Assembly (NCBI GenBank): GCA_002788775.1
Contig: PFRX01000016.1
Location: 458-32,799 of the forward strand
Direction of reading: 5' to 3'
Source of the DNA: Candidatus Peregrinibacteria bacterium CG_4_9_14_0_2_um_filter_53_11
Lineage (GTDB): Bacteria > Patescibacteriota > Gracilibacteria > UBA1369 > UM-FILTER-53-11
DNA length: 32,342 nucleotides
Below the pieces are notes generated by a model. It saw only the letters and a list, made by a program, of their open reading frames with translations, made no database searches and had not been told where the DNA came from. Numbering within the stretch: position 1 is the stretch's first letter; every line of letters begins with the position of its first letter. Of this stretch, positions 15,796 to 22,845 are shown piece by piece. The position numbers were made by a program, and so were the translations under genes.

Positions 15796-16271
15796 AAGTG
15801 GCAGGCACCACCTCCCCTCTTGGCAAAGTACTGCTGGTGGTACTCCTCGGCAGGGTAGAAGGTCGTCGCCTCGGCAAGCTCAGTGACTACTTTTTTCTCC
15901 CCGAACTTCCCTGAGTCCTGAAGTTTTTGCTTACTCGCTTCAGCAAGCGTCTTCTGCTCGGGGCTGTGATAGAAAATAGCTGAACGGTACTGCGAGCCAA
16001 CGTCCGGCCCCTGCCGATTAAAGGTTGTGGGGTTGTGGTTGCTCCAGAAAACCTCAAGAAGTTTTTCGTAACCTATCTGCGTAGGATCAAAAGTAACTTC
16101 GAGGGCCTCGGCATGGCCGGTGTTGGAGTAACAGACGTCCTCATAGGTGGGATTTTCGGTATGCCCGCCAGTATAACCGACGCGCGTTGAGATAACCCCG
16201 GGAAGCTGCCTAAAGGTCTCTTCAACACCCCAGAAGCAACCGGCCGCAAATGTAGCGAATTCTTTGTTCAT
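15792..16271 (-). CDS. msrA: Peptide methionine sulfoxide reductase A
   Basis: The protein has 159 residues. The active-site block [10 protein letters not shown] (Cys12) and RVGYTGG are diagnostic, as are [24 protein letters not shown] and [13 protein letters not shown]. The resolving cysteine lies at the C-terminus in GGACHF. It reduces methionine-S-sulfoxide in proteins, using thioredoxin. There is no signal peptide, so it is cytoplasmic. The start is ATG 16271, because the longer frame to 16349 runs through a clear promoter and lacks conserved sequence. It converges on the SLH gene with a shared CTAG stop. Confidence 0.97.
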   Translation of the reverse strand: MNKEFATFAAGCFWGVEETFRQLPGVISTRVGYTGGHTENPTYEDVCYSNTGHAEALEVTFDPTQIGYEKLLEVFWSNHNPTTFNRQGPDVGSQYRSAIFYHSPEQKTLAEASKQKLQDSGKFGEKKVVTELAEATTFYPAEEYHQQYFAKRGGGACHF

Positions 16272-16281
16272 AGTAAGAATA

Positions 16282-16290
16282 ATTATATCA
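16282..16290 (-). promoter_or_regulatory. Extended -10 promoter of msrA
   Basis: TGATATAAT on the minus strand contains a perfect TATAAT, followed by 10 nt and ATG 16271, leaving a leader of about 3 nt. The same nine bases form both arms' core in the inverted repeat at 19184-19213. Confidence 0.65.
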
Positions 16291-16293
16291 GGA

Positions 16294-16896
16294 TTAAGAT
16301 AAAAAACCAGAGTTACCAGCAAAGCTCCCCTCCCCGTGTGAGGTAACACCTAAGGAGGGCCTGAGTGCAATCTTCATAATCCACCAGTAGCGCTCAGGAC
16401 TGAGCCCCTCGGAAAGGTCGGCGGCAAGAGCCTCAAGCAGATCACTCTGCCCCAACTCGGCCCACTCCCAAAGCACGCTATTATAGGCCGCCATATGAGG
16501 AGCTATCAGCTGACGAAGTTCATCAACTTCCTTACGGGGAAATCCCATTTCAATGAGCTGCTCGAGCGTTTGCTCCGCATCGGCCGGCCCACGCTCACCG
16601 TCAAGAAAGGGCTCGCAAATAAGGGTCCACGGATCAGTGAGCTCACTGAGTTTTAGGCGAAAAGACACCGCGATCCGCTCAAGCATGAGGCGGCTCCCCT
16701 CTTCAAAAAAAACGACCTCTCGGCGGGCAACCACACAACTCGGGGGCAGAGTTGAGAGGCGGAGCTCGGTAATATCATCAACGAAAATCTGCCCACCATA
16801 AGCGACAGAGTTTGGTGGAGCACGAAGCTCCGGCGTAAAGCTTAAAACCTCCTGACCGGCAGCCGTTCGTCCGGTTGTGAGACCCGCCAGAATCAT
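16294..16896 (-). CDS. Hypothetical soluble protein
   Basis: The protein has 200 residues from ATG 16896. The ATG overlaps the stop of the upstream membrane-protein gene as ATGA, which selects this start over the longer frame to 17097. It has no signal or membrane segment. The N-terminal half is mixed alpha/beta with [20 protein letters not shown]; the C-terminal half is acidic helix with tryptophans ([26 protein letters not shown]). I do not recognise the family. Translational coupling with the membrane protein suggests the two act as a pair. Confidence 0.6.
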   Translation of the reverse strand: MILAGLTTGRTAAGQEVLSFTPELRAPPNSVAYGGQIFVDDITELRLSTLPPSCVVARREVVFFEEGSRLMLERIAVSFRLKLSELTDPWTLICEPFLDGERGPADAEQTLEQLIEMGFPRKEVDELRQLIAPHMAAYNSVLWEWAELGQSDLLEALAADLSEGLSPERYWWIMKIALRPSLGVTSHGEGSFAGNSGFLS

Positions 16897-17195
16897 CGAC
16901 TCAAAAGTGTTATGAGGATAAGCAGCCCTCCGGCAAAAAGACCGATCGAGGCGATAAAGACGAGGCGATAAAAATAAGCGACAAAGAGAATCGACTTCAT
17001 TCCACCTAACTGGCGATAAAAAATACGAGAATAGAAACCTCCCAGTAGAATCCACCCGACGGCATAACTCCAGTCGCGCCAGGGACCAAGACACCACTCC
17101 TGCCGACAGGAGTAGAGAAGAGGCCCTGCCAAGAGACTCAAGATGGCCAGTGCGGAAAAATGATTAACCGAGCGATGAAAAGCTGGAGTCGGCAC
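16893..17195 (-). CDS. Small membrane protein, first gene of a two-gene operon
   Basis: The protein has about 100 residues and four probable hydrophobic helices: about 13-28, 42-57, 65-80 and 83-98. The family is not recognised. The frame is open from GTG 17201; GTG 17195 is chosen because it lies 6 nt after a TAGTAT box, the leaderless spacing seen repeatedly here. It ends in ATGA overlap with the next gene. A low-identity relationship to other membrane proteins cannot be judged by eye. Confidence 0.5.
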   Translation of the reverse strand: MPTPAFHRSVNHFSALAILSLLAGPLLYSCRQEWCLGPWRDWSYAVGWILLGGFYSRIFYRQLGGMKSILFVAYFYRLVFIASIGLFAGGLLILITLLSR

Positions 17196-17201
17196 AGACA
17201 C

Positions 17202-17230
17202 ATACTAGCGTACTTTTGCTATACTCTCAT
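17202..17230. promoter_or_regulatory. Overlapping divergent promoters of ung and the 17195 gene
   Basis: Plus strand: extended -10 TGCTATACT (17217-17225), then 6 nt and ATG 17232. Minus strand: ATGAGA (17230-17225), 17 nt, TAGTAT (17207-17202), then 6 nt and GTG 17195. The two promoters share the same 30 bp, so polymerase at one should exclude the other. Confidence 0.55.
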
Positions 17231-17231
17231 C

Positions 17232-17897
17232 ATGGATGTACGAATGGAGCCCAGATGGAAAGAACACCTGCACGGAGAGTTTGATAAAGACTACTTCGCG
17301 AAGCTACGAGCCTTTGTTAGAAGCGAATACAGATCAAAAAAAGTTTATCCGGAACCGGCTAACATCTTTCGAGCCCTCGACCACTGCCCATTCGACAAGG
17401 TGAAGGTGATTATCTTGGGCCAAGATCCCTACCACGGGGCGGGCCAGGCAAACGGCCTCTGCTTTGCAGTGAATGAGGGAGTTACACTGCCTCCATCGCT
17501 CAGAAATATCTTTAGTGAGATCGAGAGTGATCTGGGCATGAGACCAACGCCCTCGGGAGATCTGACACGCTGGGCCAACCAAGGTGTCCTCCTTCTTAAT
17601 GCGACGCTCACCGTAGCAGCAAGCCAGCCCGGATCACACCAGAAAAAAGGGTGGGAAGAGTTCACCGACAGCATCATCGAACGGCTTTCAGCTGAACGAG
17701 AGCACCTTGTCTTTATCCTCTGGGGGCGCTACGCACAGGCGAAAGGAGCCATAATTGATCGACAGCGGCACCTTGTTTTGGAGTCCGCACACCCCTCGCC
17801 ATTTTCAGCCCACAGCGGCTTCTTTGGCTGCAAACATTTCAGTAAGGCAAACACCTATCTTGACAAATATGGACAAAATATCATAGATTGGTGCTGA
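17232..17897 (+). CDS. ung: Uracil-DNA glycosylase, family 1
   Basis: The protein has 221 residues, the usual length. GQDPYHGAGQANGLCFAV contains the catalytic Asp65; LLLNATLTVAA matches the LLLN motif; and HPSPFSAHSGFFGC contains His187 of the HPSPLS loop. It removes uracil from DNA to start base-excision repair. The frame is open to 17160 but ATG 17232 is selected by the -10 box ending 6 nt upstream and by family length. A second ATG lies four codons later. The stop is 2 nt before the next start, so a sigma factor is co-transcribed. Confidence 0.97.
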   Translation: MDVRMEPRWKEHLHGEFDKDYFAKLRAFVRSEYRSKKVYPEPANIFRALDHCPFDKVKVIILGQDPYHGAGQANGLCFAVNEGVTLPPSLRNIFSEIESDLGMRPTPSGDLTRWANQGVLLLNATLTVAASQPGSHQKKGWEEFTDSIIERLSAEREHLVFILWGRYAQAKGAIIDRQRHLVLESAHPSPFSAHSGFFGCKHFSKANTYLDKYGQNIIDWC

Positions 17898-17899
17898 TT

Positions 17900-18619
17900 A
17901 TGAGAACAACAGACAACCCCGAAGAGCTGGATACCACCGAAGTAGAAGCAGAGCCGGCGGCCAATAATCCTGAGCTAGAGCTCACCCCCAACAGCGAAGA
18001 TCCACTAGTGGCCAGCGAGCTCTCGCCCGGTGATAGATCAATGCTGGTTGTAAGTGAGCTTAAAGAGAGACGCACCGACCCAGCAAGAGGAACTCCCCAC
18101 TTCGATCGATGGGTGCGCGCTCATCGCTTCGGACTTGAGCGCTTTGCGCAGACCGTAGTGAGGGATCCAACGGCCGCTGAAGACGCGGTATCGACAGCCC
18201 TCTTAAGAGTACTGGAGCGCATCGATCAAGTTAGAGAGCCACGGGCCTTTGGTGCTTGGGTGCGGCAAATTGTCTACAACGAAGCACGATTAGAATTAAG
18301 ACGAGACCGAACCGGAGCGGCTTACGTGGAACGTCTTAAACAAGGAGACTTCTTCAATGAAAATCCTGACCCCGAAAACGTTCCGAGTCCTGAACAACGC
18401 TATTTTCATGCCCAGGTGATGGCACGACTCGACGCAGCTGCGGAAAATGTTGCTCCAAAGATGAGGGCCGGCTATGCCAACTTCATAAACGAAGTTAGCT
18501 ATAAAGAAGGCGCAAGGTCTGGGGGCGTATCAGTCTCAGCGCTCAAATCTCAAATACATCGGGGTGTGCGATCTGTTGCTAAAGAAGCAGGCTTTAAGAT
18601 CGTAGGGCACCTTTACTAG
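17900..18619 (+). CDS. ECF-like sigma-70 family factor with acidic N-terminal extension
   Basis: The protein has 239 residues. An acidic low-complexity N-terminus (about 5-60) precedes a sigma region-2-like segment at about 75-140: RFAQTVVRDPTAAEDAVSTALLRVLERI then FGAWVRQIVYNEARLELRR. A divergent region 4 or helix-turn-helix may lie at about 175-235 (SYKEGARSGGVSVSALKSQIHRGVRS). The family call is good for region 2 and weaker for region 4. It starts at ATG 17900, 2 nt after ung, with no separate promoter seen, so expression should follow ung. Its regulon is unknown; a role in a DNA-damage response is an inference from the neighbour. Confidence 0.7.
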   Translation: MRTTDNPEELDTTEVEAEPAANNPELELTPNSEDPLVASELSPGDRSMLVVSELKERRTDPARGTPHFDRWVRAHRFGLERFAQTVVRDPTAAEDAVSTALLRVLERIDQVREPRAFGAWVRQIVYNEARLELRRDRTGAAYVERLKQGDFFNENPDPENVPSPEQRYFHAQVMARLDAAAENVAPKMRAGYANFINEVSYKEGARSGGVSVSALKSQIHRGVRSVAKEAGFKIVGHLY

Positions 18620-18646
18620 AAAGGGCACGATCCCAGCTATCCGCAC

Positions 18647-18715
18647 AAAAAAGGCCGGCCTCCCCAGGATGAGAAATCTAAAGTGCTAGATTCCTGAACG
18701 GAAGAGAGACCGGCC
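18647..18715 (-). terminator. Branched hairpin terminator of the DoxX gene
   Basis: GGCCGG (18653-18658) pairs with CCGGCC (18710-18715), with CTC/GAG inside. An inner hairpin pairs CAGG with CCTG and AATCTA with TAGATT around AAGTGC. On the minus strand this is followed by T6 (18652-18647). It may also end the convergent sigma gene. Confidence 0.75.
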
Positions 18716-18739
18716 GGTAAGCAGATCGAAAAGATTCGC

Positions 18740-19156
18740 TTATTTTTTCTTACACATCATTCGGTCAAGAGCGATATGACCCGCACCGGTGAACATCAAT
18801 GAGACGAAGGCGGCTAGCAGAACAAGGTCAAACTCCCAGCCGGTTGCATTCTGAGCTGCGAAAGGAACTCCCCAAACACTCATCTTGAAGTAGATAGCAC
18901 CGACCATGATTATTCCCAAGCCAAGCGAAGCCCAACGTGTCAAAAATCCAAGGATGAGTGCGAGACCTCCAAGAGGCTCAACAATCGAAAGAAGGCGGAA
19001 GAGGTTAAGCATTCCTTCTGACATCTGCTCGGACGCGGTCATATCCCAAAGAGACCACTTCTCCAGTCCGTGTAAGATGAAAATGTAACCAAGAACAAGG
19101 CGCAAGACAAGAAGTCCCCAGCCCTCATGGTTCTTAAGACGACTAAGACACATCAT
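18740..19156 (-). CDS. DoxX-family membrane protein
   Basis: The protein has 138 residues and four membrane helices. GWGLLVLRLVLGYIFILHGLEKW is the typical DoxX first helix. EPLGGLALILGFLTRWASLGLGIIMVGAIYF and the ending FTGAGHIALDR also fit the family. DoxX-like proteins are inner-membrane proteins; some are linked to redox and thiol stress, but the biochemical role is not settled. The start is one of two adjacent ATGs (19156 or 19153). Its promoter is the left half of the inverted repeat at 19184, so it is divergent from, and possibly co-regulated with, the CNNM/CorC-like gene. Confidence 0.88.
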   Translation of the reverse strand: MMCLSRLKNHEGWGLLVLRLVLGYIFILHGLEKWSLWDMTASEQMSEGMLNLFRLLSIVEPLGGLALILGFLTRWASLGLGIIMVGAIYFKMSVWGVPFAAQNATGWEFDLVLLAAFVSLMFTGAGHIALDRMMCKKK

Positions 19157-19183
19157 AGGTTGATATGATTAATGAATAATGGT

Positions 19184-19213
19184 GTGATTATATCACAGGC
19201 ATGATATAATCAC
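19184..19213. promoter_or_regulatory. Perfect inverted repeat forming divergent extended -10 boxes
   Basis: GTGATTATATCA (19184-19195), a CAGGCA spacer and TGATATAATCAC (19202-19213) are exact reverse complements. Each arm contains TGATATAAT: on the plus strand TATAAT is 19205-19210, 12 nt before ATG 19223; on the minus strand it is 19192-19187, 30 nt before ATG 19156. The palindrome could also be an operator for a dimeric regulator. Neither side has a good -35. Confidence 0.75.
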
Positions 19214-19222
19214 GCACACTGA

Positions 19223-20230
19223 ATGTTGTCTTTTGCACTTCTTGTTATTGGCGTCCTTTTATTTTCTGGCATAATGTCGGGTGCAGAAGCGTCTCTTTTG
19301 AGTATCACTCCGGCAGAAGTTGAAGATCTTGTTCACAAAAAAAAATTCGGCTCAAAAACGCTCCGCAAACTTCGCAAAAAACAGTCACAGGCAATCACGG
19401 CAATTGTCGTTTTGAACAATGCGATAAATATCGTTGGTTCCATCCTGGTGGGTAGAAGTGCGATGGCGCTCTATGGAGATCAGTTTCTGGCCTTGGTCAC
19501 AACGCTGCTGACATTTAGCGTCATTATTTTTTCTGAGATTATCCCGAAAAGTATCGGCATTAACCACGCACATCTTATGGCGCCGCTTTTCGCGCCGCTC
19601 ATCCTGGCCTTCACCTACATCCTGATGCCGGTTATTGTCATTATGGAGTTTGTCACGAAAGTCTTCAACAAAGGGGAGAGAAAGATTGGAACGGAGAGTC
19701 AGATTCGCTCACTCGTACGTATGGGATGGCGACGCGGACACATCGAAGATGATGAGGGAATTTTGATCCATCGCGTCTTCATGCTCAACGACAAAAAGGC
19801 CGAAGACATAATGGTGCCGTTCGAAAAGATGGTCTCTTTTGAGGAAAATGAGACGGTTGAAAAAATCGCGCCTCTAATGATGGAGTCGAGCTTCAGCCGC
19901 TTCCCCGTCTACGACGATGAAGAGACAAAGATCAAGGGCATGGTCCTTCGAACGGATGTGATAGAGGCACTTGCACGCGACCAGCACTCAAAAAAAATTA
20001 AAGAGCTCATACGCCCCATCCTTATAATTAGACCGACAAGCAGCGCGGACGATCTTCTTTTGCTTTTCAAACAAAAGCGAACTCACATGGCCATAGTAAA
20101 AGACAACCTAAAGACGGTCGGACTCCTAACACTGAGCGACATTTTGGAGGAGCTCGTGGGAGAGATAATTGACGAGAAAGAGGCGGAGACACTCAAGCGA
20201 AAGCAATCCCACCGAAAAAAGCATTTATAG
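19223..20230 (+). CDS. CNNM/CorC-like transporter: DUF21 membrane domain plus CBS pair
   Basis: The protein has 335 residues. The CNNM (DUF21) membrane domain spans about 1-150, with MSGAEASLLSITPAEVE, LNNAINIVGSILVG and FSEIIPKSIG as in magnesium/cobalt efflux proteins. A CBS pair follows at about 185-310 (AEDIMVPFEKMVSF, FSRFPVYDDEE, THMAIVKDNLKTVGLLTLSDILEELVGEI). The C-terminal CorC/HlyC domain found in longer relatives is absent; a basic tail replaces it. It probably exports or senses divalent cations, gated by nucleotide binding to the CBS domains. The leader is only about 5 nt. The 3' end overlaps the convergent PAS-sigma gene by 38 bp. Confidence 0.93.
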   Translation: MLSFALLVIGVLLFSGIMSGAEASLLSITPAEVEDLVHKKKFGSKTLRKLRKKQSQAITAIVVLNNAINIVGSILVGRSAMALYGDQFLALVTTLLTFSVIIFSEIIPKSIGINHAHLMAPLFAPLILAFTYILMPVIVIMEFVTKVFNKGERKIGTESQIRSLVRMGWRRGHIEDDEGILIHRVFMLNDKKAEDIMVPFEKMVSFEENETVEKIAPLMMESSFSRFPVYDDEETKIKGMVLRTDVIEALARDQHSKKIKELIRPILIIRPTSSADDLLLLFKQKRTHMAIVKDNLKTVGLLTLSDILEELVGEIIDEKEAETLKRKQSHRKKHL

Positions 20231-21374
20231 TGCCGAAGCTCAGAACTAACTCATAGAGCTTTCCGACCTTGGCCAGTTTTGCACGTGCTCGCCTCAGCGA
20301 GAGTTTGATCGCATTCTCACTCTTATCAAGAGTTAGAGCTATCTGGCGAAGTGCCAGATCGGAGCCATAGCGCAGCTTCATAGAACGATATTCAGAGGGA
20401 GTCAGTACAGTGCGCACCGAGGCCCACAACAACTCCTCATCAAGATCACGCCCGGGTTCAGTTATGGCCGTCTGGGGCTGACGCTCGGGGGCCTCATCGA
20501 GAGGGAGCTCCTTTTTCTTGCGGTAGTAGTTTACCAACAAGTTATGTGCAATCGTCATTAGATAGCTAAGGTAGGTACAGTCACGCAGCTCGACATTTTT
20601 TACTGAGATAAAGGCATGCACAAAGGTCTCCTGTGTAAGTTCTTCGGCGATCGCCTCACTACGTGAAAGCCGGTAAAGCAGATAGTTAAAAATTCGATGC
20701 CTGTACTTGTCATAAAGGACTGCAAAGTAATGACCATCGGAATGAGCGGCCTCGACAAGCCGCTGATCTTCATGACGAGCAAGCCTGCCGTAGGCAAAAA
20801 GGAGGTGCTCTAAGACAGGCGTAAAGTCATCGTACTGAGCGGCAACACGGTGGATATCTGAAAGAAGAGCGTTAAGAGAGGGATTGTCTTGGGAAAGCCA
20901 GCTGAAGATAGCCGGCATAATGACGGGCGGGCCGCTCCGGGAATCAGCCATTATCTGCTCAAACTCGGTCTCGAAAACCTGCTCTTCTTCCAAAGATGAA
21001 AAATGAGGATCGAGCTCGAGGTAGTACTCAAGATCGCCTTCATGATCAAAAACGGGGGCAATATGAATATGTCTAAGTCGGGAGGGAGCCATAGCTGCTC
21101 CGGTAACCAAAGGGCGCTGCCCCTCGGCAATCTTCTTCCACATACGTTGGCTTCCGGAGACACCAACACGACTCCACAGATCCGATGGAGAGACGTCCCA
21201 CAGAGTGTTAAGAGTGAGGCCGGCCGTATGACGCAATGAGCGATTGGCATACAAAATCTTCCCCTGAGGATCGGTTATGAGAACATAGCCTTGAACGGAG
21301 TCCAAGCTACGTTCCAATCTCTTTGCTAGGCGGTCAGCAAAAGCGCTGCCCGTGTATGGTCCACTTTTTCCCAT
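20193..21374 (-). CDS. PAS domain fused to ECF-type sigma-70 factor
   Basis: The protein has 393 residues. An N-terminal PAS-like sensor at about 22-122 shows VQGYVLITDPQGKILYANRSL, then WKKIAEGQRPL and HIHIAPVFDHEGDLEYYLEL. A helical linker (125-215) leads to sigma region 2 at 218-288 (YDKYRHRIFNYLLYRL, AEELTQETFVHAF, YLMTIAHNLLVNYYR) and region 4 at about 315-372 (LTPSEYRSMKLRYG, LRQIALTLDKSENAIKLSLRRARAKL). The last 20 residues are hydrophobic. It probably senses a ligand or redox state and redirects RNA polymerase. ATG 21374 is preferred over GTG 21425; a CTAACTCCT motif lies 6 nt before it. The 3' end overlaps the CNNM gene by 38 bp. Confidence 0.88.
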   Translation of the reverse strand: MGKSGPYTGSAFADRLAKRLERSLDSVQGYVLITDPQGKILYANRSLRHTAGLTLNTLWDVSPSDLWSRVGVSGSQRMWKKIAEGQRPLVTGAAMAPSRLRHIHIAPVFDHEGDLEYYLELDPHFSSLEEEQVFETEFEQIMADSRSGPPVIMPAIFSWLSQDNPSLNALLSDIHRVAAQYDDFTPVLEHLLFAYGRLARHEDQRLVEAAHSDGHYFAVLYDKYRHRIFNYLLYRLSRSEAIAEELTQETFVHAFISVKNVELRDCTYLSYLMTIAHNLLVNYYRKKKELPLDEAPERQPQTAITEPGRDLDEELLWASVRTVLTPSEYRSMKLRYGSDLALRQIALTLDKSENAIKLSLRRARAKLAKVGKLYELVLSFGTINAFFGGIAFA

Positions 21375-21462
21375 AGTGATAGGAGTTAGAAACCTTTCAA
21401 GCTGCCCGTGTGTTGGTGAGTACACACCACTATATCACCTTATTCCCTAACCCTCCACTACC

Positions 21463-21693
21463 ATGCTCACAAATACTGTTTACAACTTGATGAATCAAAT
21501 TGTAGAAGAGAGTAAGAGTATCTTTAGGATCGAGCAGTGCTACAAAAAAGACTGTCTCGAAGATAAGGAGCTCAAAAGTTTCTGGGATGGACTCCGGATC
21601 TACAAGGAAGAGCAGATCGCACAACTCCTTGAGCATCTCAAGGAAGAGCTCTCAGCTAAGGATCCGGCAAAGAAAGTTCCGGTGGGTCAATGA
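21463..21693 (+). CDS. Small helical conserved-type hypothetical protein
   Basis: The protein has 76 residues and is strongly charged and amphipathic, with no membrane helix. Two long helices are predicted, at about 3-35 and 40-68, like a helical hairpin or ferritin-like fragment. Two cysteines (CYKKDC) lie in the first linker. I do not recognise the family. CTAACCCTCC lies 6 nt before the ATG. It is divergent from the PAS-sigma gene, with starts about 90 bp apart, so the two could be co-regulated. A terminator follows directly. Confidence 0.6.
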   Translation: MLTNTVYNLMNQIVEESKSIFRIEQCYKKDCLEDKELKSFWDGLRIYKEEQIAQLLEHLKEELSAKDPAKKVPVGQ

Positions 21694-21719
21694 AAAAATG
21701 TGGAGGGTGGTAAGGAGCC

Positions 21720-21744
21720 GCCCCGGCCAGCTACTGGCCGGGGC
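21720..21744. terminator. GC-rich hairpin terminator between convergent genes
   Basis: GCCCCGGCCAG (21720-21730) pairs perfectly with CTGGCCGGGGC (21734-21744) around a CTA loop, followed by TATTTATC. It separates the 76-aa gene from the convergent mscS-like gene. Confidence 0.75.
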
Positions 21745-21753
21745 TATTTATCT

Positions 21754-22800
21754 CTAGTGAGCCTGTTTCATATAGACCGTTCGTATTGGGAATGGAATAA
21801 CGATCCCCTCCTTGAGGAAGCGTACGTGCAGTCTCTTGATCAGCTCATGAATAAGCGGGTACTGATCGGTATATTCACGACAGTGAACGACGATACGCAG
21901 CTGGATAGATGAGTCGCTGAACTCGAAAAAGCGAATCAGTGGATCAAAGTCCGCGACTCCACCTTCAAGCTCAAAAACCGTCTCTTTGGCCACCTCGTAA
22001 CAGACCTTTTCGACATGATTAAGATCACTGTCATACGCTACACCGAGAGTGAGGATGACCGAGAGCTCGGCGACCGGTTTGGTGTAGTTGGTTATAACAG
22101 CCGCCGCGAGTTTGGCGTTTGGAATAATGATCTCATTATTTCCAAGGGTAAGGATGGTGGTGTTGCGCCAACTGATATCAACGACCGTCCCATGAAGACC
22201 GGTATCGAGCTCAACAAACTGACCGGGCTGAATATCCCGTGCGGCAATAATGTGAATGCCGGCAAATAAGTTCGACAAGGTTTCTTGCAAAGCCAAGGCC
22301 AGAGCAAGACCTCCAACTCCCAAGGCGGTAAGGATGGGGGCGATAGAGACACCCAGGGTCTCAAGGATGATGAGGAAACCGATGCTGTAAGCTACTAGAA
22401 AGCTGAGGTAACGCAGAATCGAGGTTGAGCCTTGGCCGTTAGGTACATGATTAGAGTAAAGCTTAACGTACCCCAGCAGTATCTTGCTCACGACATGGGT
22501 ACCCGAGACGATGTAGAGGATGAGGACGACCGTGGTGAGATGCCCACGCAACTCATGACTCATTTCCGGGAAGGTCTCAATCGCACCGTAAAGACCACCT
22601 AGCGAGAACCAGAGGAGCAGTACATTATGCAAAGATTCAACAATAATGTCATCCCCTTGCCACTTGGTCCGCTTAGCAAGTGCACTGAGCTTGCTGTAAA
22701 TAACCTGCTGGAAGATGATGCCGCAGAGGATTCCCCCTATGAAGAGAACAGAGGGCAGCACATAAAGAGAGTCTCCAAAAACTAAGCGCAAAGATTCCAT
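21754..22800 (-). CDS. MscS-family small-conductance mechanosensitive channel
   Basis: The protein has 348 residues. About four N-terminal helices precede the pore helix ILTALGVGGLALALALQETLSNLFAG (about 155-180), with the glycine/alanine pattern of MscS TM3. The beta domain follows (DIQPGQFVELDTGLHGTVVDISWRNTTI, NEIIIPNAKLAAAVITNY) and then the cytoplasmic vestibule. The extra N-terminal helices make it closer to the YnaI/YbdG-like size class than to E. coli MscS (286 aa). It should release solutes on osmotic downshock. ATG 22800 lies 6 nt after a -10 box (leaderless). Confidence 0.95.
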   Translation of the reverse strand: MESLRLVFGDSLYVLPSVLFIGGILCGIIFQQVIYSKLSALAKRTKWQGDDIIVESLHNVLLLWFSLGGLYGAIETFPEMSHELRGHLTTVVLILYIVSGTHVVSKILLGYVKLYSNHVPNGQGSTSILRYLSFLVAYSIGFLIILETLGVSIAPILTALGVGGLALALALQETLSNLFAGIHIIAARDIQPGQFVELDTGLHGTVVDISWRNTTILTLGNNEIIIPNAKLAAAVITNYTKPVAELSVILTLGVAYDSDLNHVEKVCYEVAKETVFELEGGVADFDPLIRFFEFSDSSIQLRIVVHCREYTDQYPLIHELIKRLHVRFLKEGIVIPFPIRTVYMKQAH

Positions 22801-22806
22801 ATATAT

Positions 22807-22835
22807 TTTTTACCGTTTAAAGAAATACAAATCAA
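22807..22835 (-). promoter_or_regulatory. Promoter of the MscS gene, leaderless type
   Basis: TTGATT (22835-22830), exactly 17 nt, and TAAAAA (22812-22807) are followed by 6 nt (ATATAT) and ATG 22800. The upstream M20 gene ends at 22846, so this gene has its own promoter. Confidence 0.6.
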
Positions 22836-22845
22836 CCGCCAGGCT

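Noticed and set aside
16897-17097. Long N-terminal extension of the 16294 gene
   Set aside because: It overlaps a plausible membrane-protein gene in another frame, whose stop makes an ATGA junction with ATG 16896.
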